Source: CAVRZY01 sp963725415 (GTDB taxonomy: Bacteria > Acidobacteriota > Terriglobia > Bryobacterales > Bryobacteraceae). Taken from it: a stretch of 50,036 bases of DNA. The translations under genes and the position numbers were made by a program. Positions 34,454 to 44,205 of the stretch are shown piece after piece. Location of the stretch: NCBI GenBank assembly GCA_963725415.1, contig CAVRZY010000142.1, positions 1 to 50,036 of the forward strand, in the 5' to 3' direction. A model generated the notes under the pieces. The model worked only from the letters and a program-made list of their open reading frames with translations, searched no databases and was not told the DNA's origin. Every line of letters begins with the position of its first letter. Position 1 is the stretch's first letter.

Positions 34454-35824
34454 CTAGGCAAGTGGCGGATGGGCGGGCGAATTTGGGGGTTGTGTAGCCT
34501 GTCCCCGAAATAGCAGGGCGCCGGCCAGCAGGGTGAGCAGGCCGAAGAGGATGAACTGCCAGCCGGAGGTCAGGAAGATGTAGCTCCAGCCCAGCAGGGC
34601 GACCAGGCTGGGCAGCGGGTAGAGCCACATCTTGAAAGGCCGGTGGATATCGGGATGGCGGGTTCGCAAAAAGTGGACGGCGAGGATCTGGCCCAGGAAT
34701 TGAACGATGATGCGGGTAGTCATGAGCGCCTTGAGCACCGACTCGAGGTCGAACAGGCTGGCCAGCATGGCCAATCCTCCGACCACCAGCAGGGAGACGT
34801 GCGGGAACTGTCCCGTAGGGTGTAGGCGCGCGAAGGGCTTGAAGAAGTAGCCGTCCAAGGCGGCCGCGTAGGGAATCCTACTACAGCCGAGCAGAAGGGC
34901 GAAGACCGAAGCGAAGGCGGCCCACAGGATCAGGATGGTGACCAGGCTGCCGGCCCAGGGTCCGTACAGCGCCGTCATGAACTCGGCCACGATGAACTTG
35001 GATTTCATGGCCTGCCGCCAGGGGACCACGGCCATGATGCACAAGTTCATCAGAGAGTACATCAGGCCTACCGCGAGGACCGAATAGAGGATGGCTCGCG
35101 GGATGGTGCGCTCGGGGCGGCGGACCTCTCCAGCCACGAAACAGATGTCGTAGTAGCCCAGGAAATCGTACATGGCAATGAGCATGGCGCCGCCCAGCCC
35201 CATGGCGAAGCCGGTGGAGAAGCTGAAGGCGTCCTTTGGGAAATCGAAGGCCAGCTCGAGACGGAAGTTCGCCAGGCCGCTGAGAACGATCCAGGCGACC
35301 GTCAGTAGCATCCCAGCCCAGAGCACTACCGTCAGCTTGCCGATGGCGGTGATGCGACGATAGAGCAGGCCGATCACCACCGCGCCCACGGCGAAGGCGA
35401 TCAAGCGGGTTTGCCAGGGTGCGATGGATTGCCAGAAATAACTGATGTAGTAAGCGAATCCGATGTACCCCGAAGCGATCTCAAGGGGAGCGCTGAAGAT
35501 GAACTGCCAGATGAACAGGAAGGGCAGCAGCAGGCCCAGGGGAGTTTTCTTGAAGGCCTCCCGCAAGTACAGATAGGTGCCGCCGGCGCCGGGCAGGGCG
35601 GCGGCCAGCTCGGCCCACACCAGACCGTCGCACAGCGCCAGGACCGATCCCAGCACCCAGCCCAGCATGCACTGCGGCCCGTTCATGGCGGCGATGATCA
35701 GCGGGATGGTGATGAAGGGCCCCACGCCGACCATGTTGGTCATGTTCAGCGCGGTGGCCTGGAGCAGACCCAGGCTGCGCACCAGCCCGTACTTTTCCTT
35801 GACCTGTTGGCGATCGTTGTCCAC
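34454..35824 (-). CDS. APC-family amino acid permease
   Basis: The 456-residue product begins at GTG 35824 (VDNDRQQVKEKYGLVRSLGL). It continues with the family's helix-1 motif NMTNMVGVGPFITIP and has about 12 membrane segments. A longer open frame reaches 36145 but crosses the divergent gene's start, so it is rejected. The sequence GGTYLYLREAF and the helix-6 region support amino acid transport. As first gene of the operon it probably brings in the aminotransferase substrate. The specific amino acid is unknown. Confidence 0.88.
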   Translation of the reverse strand: MDNDRQQVKEKYGLVRSLGLLQATALNMTNMVGVGPFITIPLIIAAMNGPQCMLGWVLGSVLALCDGLVWAELAAALPGAGGTYLYLREAFKKTPLGLLLPFLFIWQFIFSAPLEIASGYIGFAYYISYFWQSIAPWQTRLIAFAVGAVVIGLLYRRITAIGKLTVVLWAGMLLTVAWIVLSGLANFRLELAFDFPKDAFSFSTGFAMGLGGAMLIAMYDFLGYYDICFVAGEVRRPERTIPRAILYSVLAVGLMYSLMNLCIMAVVPWRQAMKSKFIVAEFMTALYGPWAGSLVTILILWAAFASVFALLLGCSRIPYAAALDGYFFKPFARLHPTGQFPHVSLLVVGGLAMLASLFDLESVLKALMTTRIIVQFLGQILAVHFLRTRHPDIHRPFKMWLYPLPSLVALLGWSYIFLTSGWQFILFGLLTLLAGALLFRGQATQPPNSPAHPPLA

Positions 35825-35927
35825 GCGGGGAGGATAGCACAGCCCGGCTGCGCCGCGAAGGCAAAAGTGGGGTAGAATGATGCCGCTGCTGATGCTCGCT
35901 CGTGCTGTGAGGAAGCGCAGAAGTGAG

Positions 35928-36674
35928 ATGAACGAGACAACTTTGGGTACTTCCAGATTGCGTGCATACTTCGTACTTGTGCTTGGGTACGTGTTTGGGG
36001 CGGCCTCTTTGATATGGTTCGGCTGGTTCCTCTGGGCTGGGTCCCACCAGATTGTCGATCTGAAGCTGGGGACGGCGATGGCCCTAGCCTTGGACGGGCT
36101 GCTGGCGATGGCGTTCTTCGTGCAGCACAGCGGAATGATTCGCAAGTCCTTTCGGCGCAGACTTGCAGCCGTGCTCCCAGTTCAGTATCACCCGGCGGTC
36201 TTTGCGACTGCTTCGGGAGTGGTTCTGTTGCTGCTGCTGGTGTTGTGGCAGCCCTCGCGCCTTGGCTTGCTCTCGCTTGACGGGCCTTCGAGCTGGCTGG
36301 TTCGCGGCGTTTTTCTGGTGGGCATTGCAGGCCTGGTATGGGGCGTTGCCAGCTTGGGGTACTTCGATCTGTTTGGCAGAAGAGCCATTCTGGCTCATCT
36401 TCGTGGCAGGCCGGCGCAAGCTCTGCCCCTCGCAATCCGTGGGCCCTACCGGTGGGTGCGGCATCCTCTCTACGCTTCCCTGCTGTTGTTGATCTGGGCG
36501 TGCCCAAGTGTGCCAGCCGACCGCCTTCTGTTCAACGTCCTTTGGACCGTCTGGATTGTGGTTGCCACACTGCTCGAGGAGCGGGACCTGGCGGCGGAGT
36601 TCGGCGAAGCTTACCAGAAATATCAGCGCAGTGTGCCCATGCTCGTGCCATGGAAGCTTCGCCCAGGCAATTAG
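35928..36674 (+). CDS. NnrU/MddA-type membrane methyltransferase (isoprenylcysteine methyltransferase-like)
   Basis: This membrane protein (248 residues from ATG 35928; 265 from ATG 35877) has about six helices. It carries the QHSGMIRKSF motif of the NnrU/MddA branch and the SAM-binding RGPYRWVRHPLYAS with LEERDLAAEFGEAYQKY of isoprenylcysteine-methyltransferase-like enzymes. MddA methylates methanethiol to dimethyl sulphide; that role is possible but not shown. It is divergent from the APC permease. The start is ambiguous; GGGGTAGA precedes 35877. Confidence 0.75.
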   Translation: MNETTLGTSRLRAYFVLVLGYVFGAASLIWFGWFLWAGSHQIVDLKLGTAMALALDGLLAMAFFVQHSGMIRKSFRRRLAAVLPVQYHPAVFATASGVVLLLLLVLWQPSRLGLLSLDGPSSWLVRGVFLVGIAGLVWGVASLGYFDLFGRRAILAHLRGRPAQALPLAIRGPYRWVRHPLYASLLLLIWACPSVPADRLLFNVLWTVWIVVATLLEERDLAAEFGEAYQKYQRSVPMLVPWKLRPGN

Positions 36675-36708
36675 CCCGAATCTGCCACCGAATTTCGCAC
36701 TGGGCGGA

Positions 36709-37761
36709 TCAGGTGACGCGGTACCTGTCGAGGGCGGCCCGGTCGAGGGTGACGCCCAGGCCGGGCTTCTGAGGAAGTTTATAGCGGCCGCGGTCCATCA
36801 CAAAGGGCTCCACGACGATGTCGTCCTCGGCCACGTGGGTCAGACTGATGGTGAACTCGATGTTAGGGAGAGCGGCCGCCTGGTGGGCCTGAAAGACCTG
36901 GGAAATGCCGGTGTTCAGGCCGTTCTCGACCCAGAGTTTCTGGCCGGTGAGGTCGCAGAGCGCAGACTTGTTCATCAGGGCCGGCCCCCACAGGAAGTCC
37001 TCGACCACGAAGGCGTCGCAGAGCGATTCAAGCATGAAGGTGCGCGTGTCCACGGCCTCCCAGTGGACGGCCAGGCGCATGGCGAGGTTGCGGCGGATCT
37101 GGCGGTAGCCCGGGATATCCTCATGGGCGATGGGCTGCTCCAGTCCCTTAACCTGGTGGAAACGGCGCAGGGCTTCGGCGACCGCCAGCGCCTTGCCCGG
37201 TGAGGCGAACGATCCGTTGGCATCCACCAGGATCTGGTAGTCGTGAGGGACAACCTCGGCGATGGCGGCCACCTGCGCGACGGTGTCCTCGTACGGCCGG
37301 GCCTTGATCTTGTGTACGGTGTAGCCCAGCTCGAGACCGCGTTTGGCTTCCTCCTGCATGAGCGCGGGTCGCAGGCTGTGGCTCCACCAGATCTGTTGGA
37401 TGGTCGGGCGCGGCTCGGATGAGAACAGGCGAGCCACCGGCACGTCGGCGGCCTGCGCGGCCAGATCGTAGATGGCGATCATGACGCCGCCGCCAAGCGC
37501 GCCGTTGTGCAGGAACTCCCAGACGGAGCGGCCAGTGAGGCCGGCCAGGAGCGGGCGAGGATCCTGGGTGGCTTCTCCCAGGCCCACCAGCCCGGCGTCG
37601 GTGTGAATCCTCACCACCCAGGGAGTGTAATAGGAGCGGTCGGTGTTCTCGCGGCGGTAATTCGCCACCATGTTCTCGCGGACGCGCTCGGCGAAGGGAA
37701 TGCGCAGCCCGAACGCTTCGGCGCGCGTGATTTTCAAATCGCGGCGGGATGTGTTCAGCAT
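36709..37761 (-). CDS. Enolase-superfamily enzyme (mandelate racemase/muconate cycloisomerase type), paralogue 2
   Basis: This 350-residue enzyme has the N-terminal capping domain and the barrel with KxK (HKIKARP), VDANGS and GLEQPI metal ligands, and LWVENGLNTGISQ. Members abstract a proton alpha to a carboxylate, for example sugar-acid dehydratases. No signal peptide is present, unlike its neighbour. The C-termini of both paralogues share the PQKPGLGVTLD segment and end YRV. It is the last gene of the glgX-led operon, 11 bases after paralogue 1. Substrate unknown. Confidence 0.87.
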   Translation of the reverse strand: MLNTSRRDLKITRAEAFGLRIPFAERVRENMVANYRRENTDRSYYTPWVVRIHTDAGLVGLGEATQDPRPLLAGLTGRSVWEFLHNGALGGGVMIAIYDLAAQAADVPVARLFSSEPRPTIQQIWWSHSLRPALMQEEAKRGLELGYTVHKIKARPYEDTVAQVAAIAEVVPHDYQILVDANGSFASPGKALAVAEALRRFHQVKGLEQPIAHEDIPGYRQIRRNLAMRLAVHWEAVDTRTFMLESLCDAFVVEDFLWGPALMNKSALCDLTGQKLWVENGLNTGISQVFQAHQAAALPNIEFTISLTHVAEDDIVVEPFVMDRGRYKLPQKPGLGVTLDRAALDRYRVT

Positions 37762-37772
37762 GGCTTGTCCTC

Positions 37773-38888
37773 CTACCTCACCCGGTACTTCTCGACGGCG
37801 TCCTCATCCAGGGTCACGCCCAGGCCCGGCTTCTGGGGGACGTTGTAGAAGCCGTCCTGCATAACAAAGGGCTCTTTGATGAGGTCGTCTTCGGCGGTAT
37901 GGGCGCAGCCGATGGTGAACTCGACGCCGGGGAAAGCGGCCGCCTGGTGGGCCTGAAACACCTGCCCGATGCCGGACCAGCAGTTGTTCTCGACCCAGAG
38001 GGGAACGTTGTAGAAGTGGGCCAAGGCGTTCAGGCGCACCATGGTGCGTCCCAGGCGGCCGGCGACGATGAAGGCGTCCAGTAAGCCTTCGCGGATGGCC
38101 AGCAGGGGATCCACGGCGCCGTAATGCTCGGCCAGGCGAAGCGGAACCTGCCCTTTGAGCTGGCGGTAGCCTTCCGTGCCGCGCAGGGGCGACTCGAGGC
38201 CGAAGTAATTGGGGAACTCGGCCAGCTTGCGGGCGAAATGAAGGGTGCGGCCAACCGAGCCCCAGAAGCCGTTGGCGTCCACCCACACGCGGTAGTCGCG
38301 GGGAACTACCGCGCAGATGGCGGCGGCCTGCGCGACGGGGTCCTCCCAGGGCCGCGCCTTGACCTTGTGGACGCGATAGCCCAGGCTGGCGCCCAGCTTG
38401 GCTTCGGAGGCCAGCAGGTCGGGCGGGTAGCTGAGGCTCCAGAAGGCCTGCTGGATGCGGCGTCTGGGGTCGGCGGCAAACAGGCGGCAGACGGGGAGGC
38501 CGGTGGCCTGACCCAGCAGGTCGTAGACCGCCGTCAGGATGCCGCCGATACTGTCGTCGAGGACGAACTCAAAGGGCGAGCGGCCGAGCATGCGCTTCAG
38601 CGTGTTCTCGCCGCCGCCCTCTCCGAAGCCCACCAGGCCCTCGTCGGTGTACAGCCGGATCACGGTATGCGGCGAGTCGGGCACATCCATGTTCTCGCGG
38701 CGCCAGTTGAGGATCGCGAGGTCGCGCACCCGTTCGGCCCAGGGGATGCGGGTGTGGATGATGTCGTAGCGGCTGATGCGCATGGTGGCCACGCTGGGCG
38801 GGGCGGCAGCGGCGGCCTTGTACAGAGGGCCACCCACGATCGCCAGGCACTTTAACAGGCGACGCCGGGTGAGATCGTGCTTTGGCAT
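37773..38888 (-). CDS. Exported enolase-superfamily enzyme, paralogue 1
   Basis: This 371-residue protein begins MPKHDLTRRRLLKCLAIVGG, a twin-arginine signal, and so is probably exported folded. The enzyme part has KVKARP, VDANGF, GLESPL and VENNCWSGIGQVFQAHQAA, parallel to paralogue 2. The pair arose by tandem duplication, with one copy gaining or losing export. A periplasmic sugar-acid dehydratase or epimerase is a reasonable guess. It starts nine bases after glgX. Confidence 0.87.
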   Translation of the reverse strand: MPKHDLTRRRLLKCLAIVGGPLYKAAAAAPPSVATMRISRYDIIHTRIPWAERVRDLAILNWRRENMDVPDSPHTVIRLYTDEGLVGFGEGGGENTLKRMLGRSPFEFVLDDSIGGILTAVYDLLGQATGLPVCRLFAADPRRRIQQAFWSLSYPPDLLASEAKLGASLGYRVHKVKARPWEDPVAQAAAICAVVPRDYRVWVDANGFWGSVGRTLHFARKLAEFPNYFGLESPLRGTEGYRQLKGQVPLRLAEHYGAVDPLLAIREGLLDAFIVAGRLGRTMVRLNALAHFYNVPLWVENNCWSGIGQVFQAHQAAAFPGVEFTIGCAHTAEDDLIKEPFVMQDGFYNVPQKPGLGVTLDEDAVEKYRVR

Positions 38889-38897
38889 AGGAAGCTC

Positions 38898-40988
38898 CTA
38901 CTTCGAAATCAGCACGACGACACTACGGCCTTGCACGGTGCCGAAGTCGCCGGAGAAGGGCGGCTCCGAGCCGGGGTCGCGAATGTCGTTGGGGGAAGCC
39001 TGGGCCGTGTCCAGGGCCTGGTGCCAGTGGCGGCCGCGCACCTCGGGGACTTCGAAATCCAGGCTCTCCCAGTGCATGTTCAGCATGATGTGAAGGTCCG
39101 GATCGCCGTCCAGCCCTCCCAGGGTGAACGCCAGGGCCCGGGCCTCCGCATCGGACCAGCCGGGCTGGTAGAGCCGGCAGCCGTGCCAGGAGACATCCGC
39201 CAGGCCGCGCTCGTTCATCTCGCCGCTGAAGAAACGCGGGCTTTGAAGGGTGCGGTGACGCTTGCGGAACTCGATCATGCGCTGCCAGAAGCGCAGCATG
39301 TCGCGGTTCTTCTGGGCCAGTTCCCAGTCGAGCCAACTGATGGGGTTGTCCTGGCAGTAGGCGTTGTTGTTGCCCTTTTGGGTGCGGCGGACCTCGTCTC
39401 CGGCGGCGAACATGGGCACGCCGCGCGAGAGCAGCAGGATGGCGGCGAAATTCTTGACCTGACGGTTGCGGAGTTCTTCGATGAGGGGATCGGCGGTTTC
39501 GCCCTCCACCCCGCAGTTCCAGCTCAGGTTCTCGTCGGCGCCGTCGCGGTTGTGCTCTCCGTTGGCCTCGTTGTGCTTGGTGTCGTAGGACACCAGATCG
39601 TTCATGGTGAAACCGTCGTGGCAGGTGACGTAGTTGATGCTGTTGATGGGAAGCTGCCCGCAAGCCTCGTAGAGGTCTGCGCTGCCGGCCATGCGGGAGG
39701 CTACCGCACCCACCAGGCCGGGCTCGCCGCGCACGAAGCGGCGGATATCGTCGCGGTAGCGGCCGTTCCATTCCGCCCAACGGTCGCCGGGAAAATGGCC
39801 GATCTGATAGAGGCCGGCGGCGTCCCAGGCTTCCGCGATGACTTTGGCGTTGGCCAGCTCCTCATCCAGCTCGATCTGCCAGACCACGGGCGGGTTCTCC
39901 AGAGGCGCTCCATCCTCGCCCCGCGCCAGCACCGAGCCCAGGTCGAAGCGGAAGCCGTCCACGTGAGTTTCGCGTACCCAGTGGCGCAGGCACTCGACGA
40001 TGAGTTTCTGTGCGATGGGGTGATTGCAGTTGAAGGTGTTGCCACAGCCGGTGTAATCGAAGTAGTACTGCCTGTCCCAGGGCACCAGGTAATAGTAGAC
40101 GCGGTTATCGATGCCTTTGAAAGAGAAGACCGGTCCCAGGTGGTTGCCTTCGTCGGTGTGGTTGAAGACCACATCCAGAATCACTTCGATGCCGGCTTTG
40201 TGCAGGGCTTTGACCATATCGCGGAACTCGGTGAGGTGGGCGCCTTGCTCCGGGGCCACGCAATAGGCGCATTGCGGCGCGAAGAAACCGATGGTGCTGT
40301 AACCCCAGTAGTTCACCAGGGGCTGGCCGTCCACCTCGCGCAGGACGTGGGTCTCATCGAAGTCGAAGACTGGCAGCAACTCGACCGCGGTGATGCCGAG
40401 TTCCTTGAGGTAGGGGATCTTCTCGATGATGCCGGCGAAGGTGCCGGGGTCCTGGACTCGGGAGGTGGGCGCACGGGTGAAGCCGGCCGCGTGCATTTCA
40501 TAGATGATGGCCTCCTCGATGGGGTGGTCCAGGGGCCGGTCCCCTTCCCAGTCGTAGTCCGAAGTATCGATGACCACGCTGCGCATCGAGGTGGTGACGT
40601 TATTGTCCGGAATGCAGGCGTCCACCCGGCTCCACAGCGTGTCGGTGTTGCCCTTGGAGTAGGGATCCAGCAGCACCTTGCTCTTGTTGAAGCGGTGCCC
40701 GGCGGCGGGATTCCAGGGGCCGTCCACCTGGTAGGCGTAATGCGCACCCGGCTTCAAACCCCGCACAAAGACGTGCCAGAAGTGGAAGCTCTTGTTGAGG
40801 CGCGGATCCAGGGGGATGGTCTGGAAGGGGTACGGAGCGTCGTGGGCATCGAAGAGCAGCAGCTCGACGCCAGTGGCGTTCTCGGAGAACAGCGAGAAAT
40901 TCACGCCCTGGGGTCCGGGCGTGGCGCCCAAGGGGTGGGGATGGCCTTCCTCGGCCTGAAAGCTGGTTGTGGAAGCGGGGGCAGTCAT
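38898..40988 (-). CDS. glgX: Glycogen debranching enzyme GlgX-type (GH13)
   Basis: This 696-residue enzyme hydrolyses alpha-1,6 branches of glycogen. It has an N-terminal CBM48-like domain (GVNFSLFSENATGVELLLFD) and the GH13 barrel with DVVFNHT, the nucleophile in DGFRFDLG, the acid/base in VIAEAWD and TCHDGF. NNNAYCQDNPISWLDWE is typical of GlgX. No signal peptide is present. It is the first gene of an operon with two enolase-superfamily enzymes, an unusual partnership. Confidence 0.94.
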   Translation of the reverse strand: MTAPASTTSFQAEEGHPHPLGATPGPQGVNFSLFSENATGVELLLFDAHDAPYPFQTIPLDPRLNKSFHFWHVFVRGLKPGAHYAYQVDGPWNPAAGHRFNKSKVLLDPYSKGNTDTLWSRVDACIPDNNVTTSMRSVVIDTSDYDWEGDRPLDHPIEEAIIYEMHAAGFTRAPTSRVQDPGTFAGIIEKIPYLKELGITAVELLPVFDFDETHVLREVDGQPLVNYWGYSTIGFFAPQCAYCVAPEQGAHLTEFRDMVKALHKAGIEVILDVVFNHTDEGNHLGPVFSFKGIDNRVYYYLVPWDRQYYFDYTGCGNTFNCNHPIAQKLIVECLRHWVRETHVDGFRFDLGSVLARGEDGAPLENPPVVWQIELDEELANAKVIAEAWDAAGLYQIGHFPGDRWAEWNGRYRDDIRRFVRGEPGLVGAVASRMAGSADLYEACGQLPINSINYVTCHDGFTMNDLVSYDTKHNEANGEHNRDGADENLSWNCGVEGETADPLIEELRNRQVKNFAAILLLSRGVPMFAAGDEVRRTQKGNNNAYCQDNPISWLDWELAQKNRDMLRFWQRMIEFRKRHRTLQSPRFFSGEMNERGLADVSWHGCRLYQPGWSDAEARALAFTLGGLDGDPDLHIMLNMHWESLDFEVPEVRGRHWHQALDTAQASPNDIRDPGSEPPFSGDFGTVQGRSVVVLISK

Positions 40989-41009
40989 GCGTTGACCATT
41001 ATAAAGAAT

Positions 41010-41024
41010 TGATTCATTGAATCA
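41010..41024. promoter_or_regulatory. Palindrome in the divergent glgX / glycosidase intergenic region
   Basis: TGATTCATTGAATCA is a perfect inverted repeat of seven bases around one centre base. A related half-site, CTGAATCA, follows at 41033-41040. It lies in the 68 bases between divergent genes, where a regulator could control both. The AT-rich spacer differs from the GC-rich surroundings. Confidence 0.5.
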
Positions 41025-41056
41025 TTGAAAAACTGAATCAGTGGCAGAATGGTGTC

Positions 41057-43387
41057 ATGGGTAGATTTTTGTTGGCGGTTGGGTTGGTGTTGATGGTCGG
41101 TCAGGTTCTGGCTCTGGATTTGAGCAGGGCGGTGGTGGTTTCTCCGGCGACGTTCTCGGGGCCGGAAAAGAAGGCCGTGGCGATGCTGGTGGAGGAGGTG
41201 GAGATGCGCACGCAGATTCGATGGGAGAGCGCGCATTCAGCGCCTTCATCCGGCGTGCCGGTCATTGCGGTGAGGGGCGGGGGTGCGGGTGCGGCGGAGG
41301 GTTACAGCATTCGAGTCCAGGGCGGCACGGTTTCGGTCGTCGGCAATGATTCCCGGGGCGTGTTGTTCGGAGTGGGGCGGCTGCTGCGCTCGTTGCGCAT
41401 GACCAGAGGCAGCATCAGTATCCCCGATGATCTGAACGTAACAACGGCGCCGAAGTATGCGCTGCGCGGGCACCAGTTGGGCTACCGGCCCAAGACCAAT
41501 TCGTACGACGGGTGGACCGTCGCCATCTGGGAGCAGTACATCCGCGACCTGGCGGTGTGGGGCACGAATGCCGTGGAGCTGATCCCGCCGCGCTCGGACG
41601 ACGATGCCGACAGCCCGCACTTCCCACTGCCTCCCATGCAGATGATGGTCGAGATGTCGCGGCTTCTGAACGAATACGACCTGGACGTCTGGATCTGGTA
41701 CCCGGCCATGGACCGGGATTACTCGGATCCCAAGACGGTCGAGCTCGCGCTCCGCGAGTGGGGGGAGGTGTTTAAAAGCCTGCCTCGCGTTGATGCGGTT
41801 TTTGTGCCCGGCGGTGATCCCGGCCACACGCAGCCGAAATACCTGCTGGCTTTGCTGGAGAAGCAAACGCAAAGCCTCCATCGCTATCATCCCAAGGCGC
41901 AGATGTGGGTTTCCCCGCAGAGCTTCAGCCGGGAGTGGATGGATGAGTTTCTGGGCATTCTCCGGGAGCAGCAGCCGGGCTGGCTGAGCGGGGTGGTGTT
42001 CGGCCCGCAGACCCGGCTAAGCCTGCGCGAACTGAGGACCGCGGTACCCAAACGCTATCCCATCCGGCACTATCCGGACATCACGCACAGCCGGCAATGC
42101 CAGTATCCGGTGCCGGATTGGGACCTGGCCTACGCGCTGACGGAGGCGCGCGAGGTCATAAACCCGCGGCCGCTGGGACAGGCCCGCATCTTCCGCCTCT
42201 TGCAGCCGTACACAATCGGGTTCCTGGCTTACTCGGAGGGCTCGAACGACGACGTTAACAAGATCGTCTGGAGCGCGCTGGGATGGGACCCGGAGGCCAG
42301 CGTGATCGACATCCTGCGCCAGTACAGCCGGTACTTTATCGGGGAGCGTTACGTGGACACTTTCGCGCAGGGGCTGCTGGCGCTGGAGCGGAACTGGCAG
42401 GGGCCGCTGGTGACCAACGCCGGCGTCTATACGACGCTGGAGCAGTTTCAGGGCATGGAGAAGGCGGCCTCGCCCCAAGATCTGCTGAACTGGCGGTTCC
42501 AGCAAGCTCTGTATCGCGCCTACTATGACGCGTACACGCGCAGCCGTCTGCTGTACGAGACGGAGCTCGAAGAAAGCGCTCTGGGGAGACTGCGCAACGC
42601 GCGGCAGACTGGCTCGCTGTGGGCCATCTCGGAGGCGGAGGCGATTCTGGATCGGGCGGTGACCAACCGGGTTTCCCGAGACTGGCGCGCTCGGGTGTTC
42701 GAGCTGGCCGAGGCGCTCTACCAGAGCATCCGGATGCAGTTGAGCGTGGAGCGCTACAAGGCAATCGACGTGGGTCGTGGGGCGAACCTGGACACCATCG
42801 ATATGCCTGTCAACAACCGCTTGTGGCTGAAGCAGCGCTTTGCGGACCTGCGCAAGTCATCCGATGAGACGGAACGGTTGCGAGGAATCGAGGAGATGGT
42901 GAACTGGACCAATCCCGGGCCGGGCGGTTTTTACGACGATTTGGGCGACGTGGCGCGGCAGCCACACCTGGTTCGCGACCCCGGTTTTGAGCAGGACCCG
43001 GCGTTTCTGGAGTCCGCGTTGATGGGATTCGCGTATCGGGCCGGCGGGCGCGCTTCGTGGTGGAACTACGCCGAGTCGCTGAATGATGCGCCGCTGAGGA
43101 TGCACTACACCAACCTGGATCCTAGCGCGCGATACAAGATCCGAGTGGTGTATGCCGGGGACAGTTTCCAGCGCAAGATCCGGCTGCTGGCGGGGGATAA
43201 TATCGAGATTCACCCGTTGATCGAGAAACCCTCGCCCATCCGGCCGCTGGAATTCGACATTCCACCGCAGGCCATCGCCCGCGGCGAGCTGACGTTAAGC
43301 TGGTACAGGGAACCTGGCCTGGGCGGCAACGGCCGGGGCTGCCAGGTGGCGGAAGTATGGCTGGTGAGGGAAACTGCGAGCCGCTAG
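41057..43387 (+). CDS. Large secreted glycoside-hydrolase-like protein
   Basis: The 776-residue product starts with signal peptide MGRFLLAVGLVLMVGQVLA. An N-terminal domain (about 25-125, ending FGVGRLLRSL) resembles the accessory alpha/beta domain that precedes GH20 hexosaminidases and GH67 glucuronidases. A barrel-like region follows (RGHQLGYRPKTNSYDGW, DVWIWYPAMDRDY, AVFVPGGDPGH). The C-terminal part includes a carbohydrate-binding-like beta domain. No close family is claimed. It is divergent from glgX and followed by an aldolase gene, consistent with polysaccharide use. Confidence 0.75.
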   Translation: MGRFLLAVGLVLMVGQVLALDLSRAVVVSPATFSGPEKKAVAMLVEEVEMRTQIRWESAHSAPSSGVPVIAVRGGGAGAAEGYSIRVQGGTVSVVGNDSRGVLFGVGRLLRSLRMTRGSISIPDDLNVTTAPKYALRGHQLGYRPKTNSYDGWTVAIWEQYIRDLAVWGTNAVELIPPRSDDDADSPHFPLPPMQMMVEMSRLLNEYDLDVWIWYPAMDRDYSDPKTVELALREWGEVFKSLPRVDAVFVPGGDPGHTQPKYLLALLEKQTQSLHRYHPKAQMWVSPQSFSREWMDEFLGILREQQPGWLSGVVFGPQTRLSLRELRTAVPKRYPIRHYPDITHSRQCQYPVPDWDLAYALTEAREVINPRPLGQARIFRLLQPYTIGFLAYSEGSNDDVNKIVWSALGWDPEASVIDILRQYSRYFIGERYVDTFAQGLLALERNWQGPLVTNAGVYTTLEQFQGMEKAASPQDLLNWRFQQALYRAYYDAYTRSRLLYETELEESALGRLRNARQTGSLWAISEAEAILDRAVTNRVSRDWRARVFELAEALYQSIRMQLSVERYKAIDVGRGANLDTIDMPVNNRLWLKQRFADLRKSSDETERLRGIEEMVNWTNPGPGGFYDDLGDVARQPHLVRDPGFEQDPAFLESALMGFAYRAGGRASWWNYAESLNDAPLRMHYTNLDPSARYKIRVVYAGDSFQRKIRLLAGDNIEIHPLIEKPSPIRPLEFDIPPQAIARGELTLSWYREPGLGGNGRGCQVAEVWLVRETASR

Positions 43388-43414
43388 CGGCTTGTGAGAA
43401 TTGACGAGCACACT

Positions 43415-44201
43415 ATGAACTCTGTTGTTGGCAACGAAGGTTGGGAGAATCCGGTCAAGGCGCGGCTGCGGGCGGGCGAGGCGGTGATCGGAATTACCAT
43501 CACGGTGAACAGCGTCGAAGTGGCGGCGCAGGCGGCGGCGATGGGGTTTGATTTTCTGTGGATCGAGATGGAACACTCGCCGGTGACGCTGGAGACGCTG
43601 CGGAACATGGTGCTGGCCACGCGCGGGCTCGAAGGCGGTACCTTTTGCGCGGGTGCCGGTGAACGAACTGTGGACCGCCAAGCGGGTGTTGGACGCCGGG
43701 GTGTGCGGGGTGATGTTCCCGTTCAGCAGCACGCCGGAGTTGGCGCGGCAGGCGGCCGCGGCGTGCCGGTATCCGCCCGTGGGACGCCGCGGTTGCGGAC
43801 CAGGCCTGGCCACTTTCTCCTGGCCGGACCAAGTGGGTTACCACGACTCGGCCGACCGCAACGTGGTGGTGATCACCATCATTGAGGAGGCGCGCGCCAT
43901 CGAGCAAATCGACGAGATTGCGGCCACGCCCGGCGTGGACGTTCTGTTCATCGGCACCAGCGACCTTTCCTTCTCGCTAGGGTTGCGCGGGCGGCAGGAT
44001 GATCCCAGGCTGGAGGAGGCGATCGCCAAGGTCGTCGCGGCGGGACGGAAGCACGGCAAGTTCCTTGGCCGGCCCGCGGCCACTCCCGAGCGCATCAAGG
44101 AGTGCATGAATCAGGGGTTCCTGCTGTTCCAGGCTCCCACTGAGCTGCGGCTGCTGGCGGCCGGAGTGCGGCAGCTCCTGGATCCGCTCAAGCCGCGCTG
44201 A
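43415..44201 (+). CDS. HpcH/HpaI-family aldolase (single-base frameshift)
   Basis: Members cleave 2-keto-3-deoxy sugar acids or related hydroxy-acids with a divalent metal. The N-terminal part has GFDFLWIEMEHSP; after the break come RVPVNELWTAKRVLDAG, TIIEEARAIEQIDEI and VLFIGTSDLSFSLG. The frame breaks at the T run 43643-43646. Removing one T restores TFARVPVNELW and yields 261 residues, the usual length. An upstream GTG (43394) is an alternative start. It follows the glycosidase-like gene by 27 bases and converges with the CocE-type gene. Confidence 0.87.
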
Positions 44202-44205
44202 TCCG

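Noticed and set aside
38877..41012. 711-codon plus-strand frame
   Set aside because: It is antisense to glgX, whose catalytic motifs are unambiguous.
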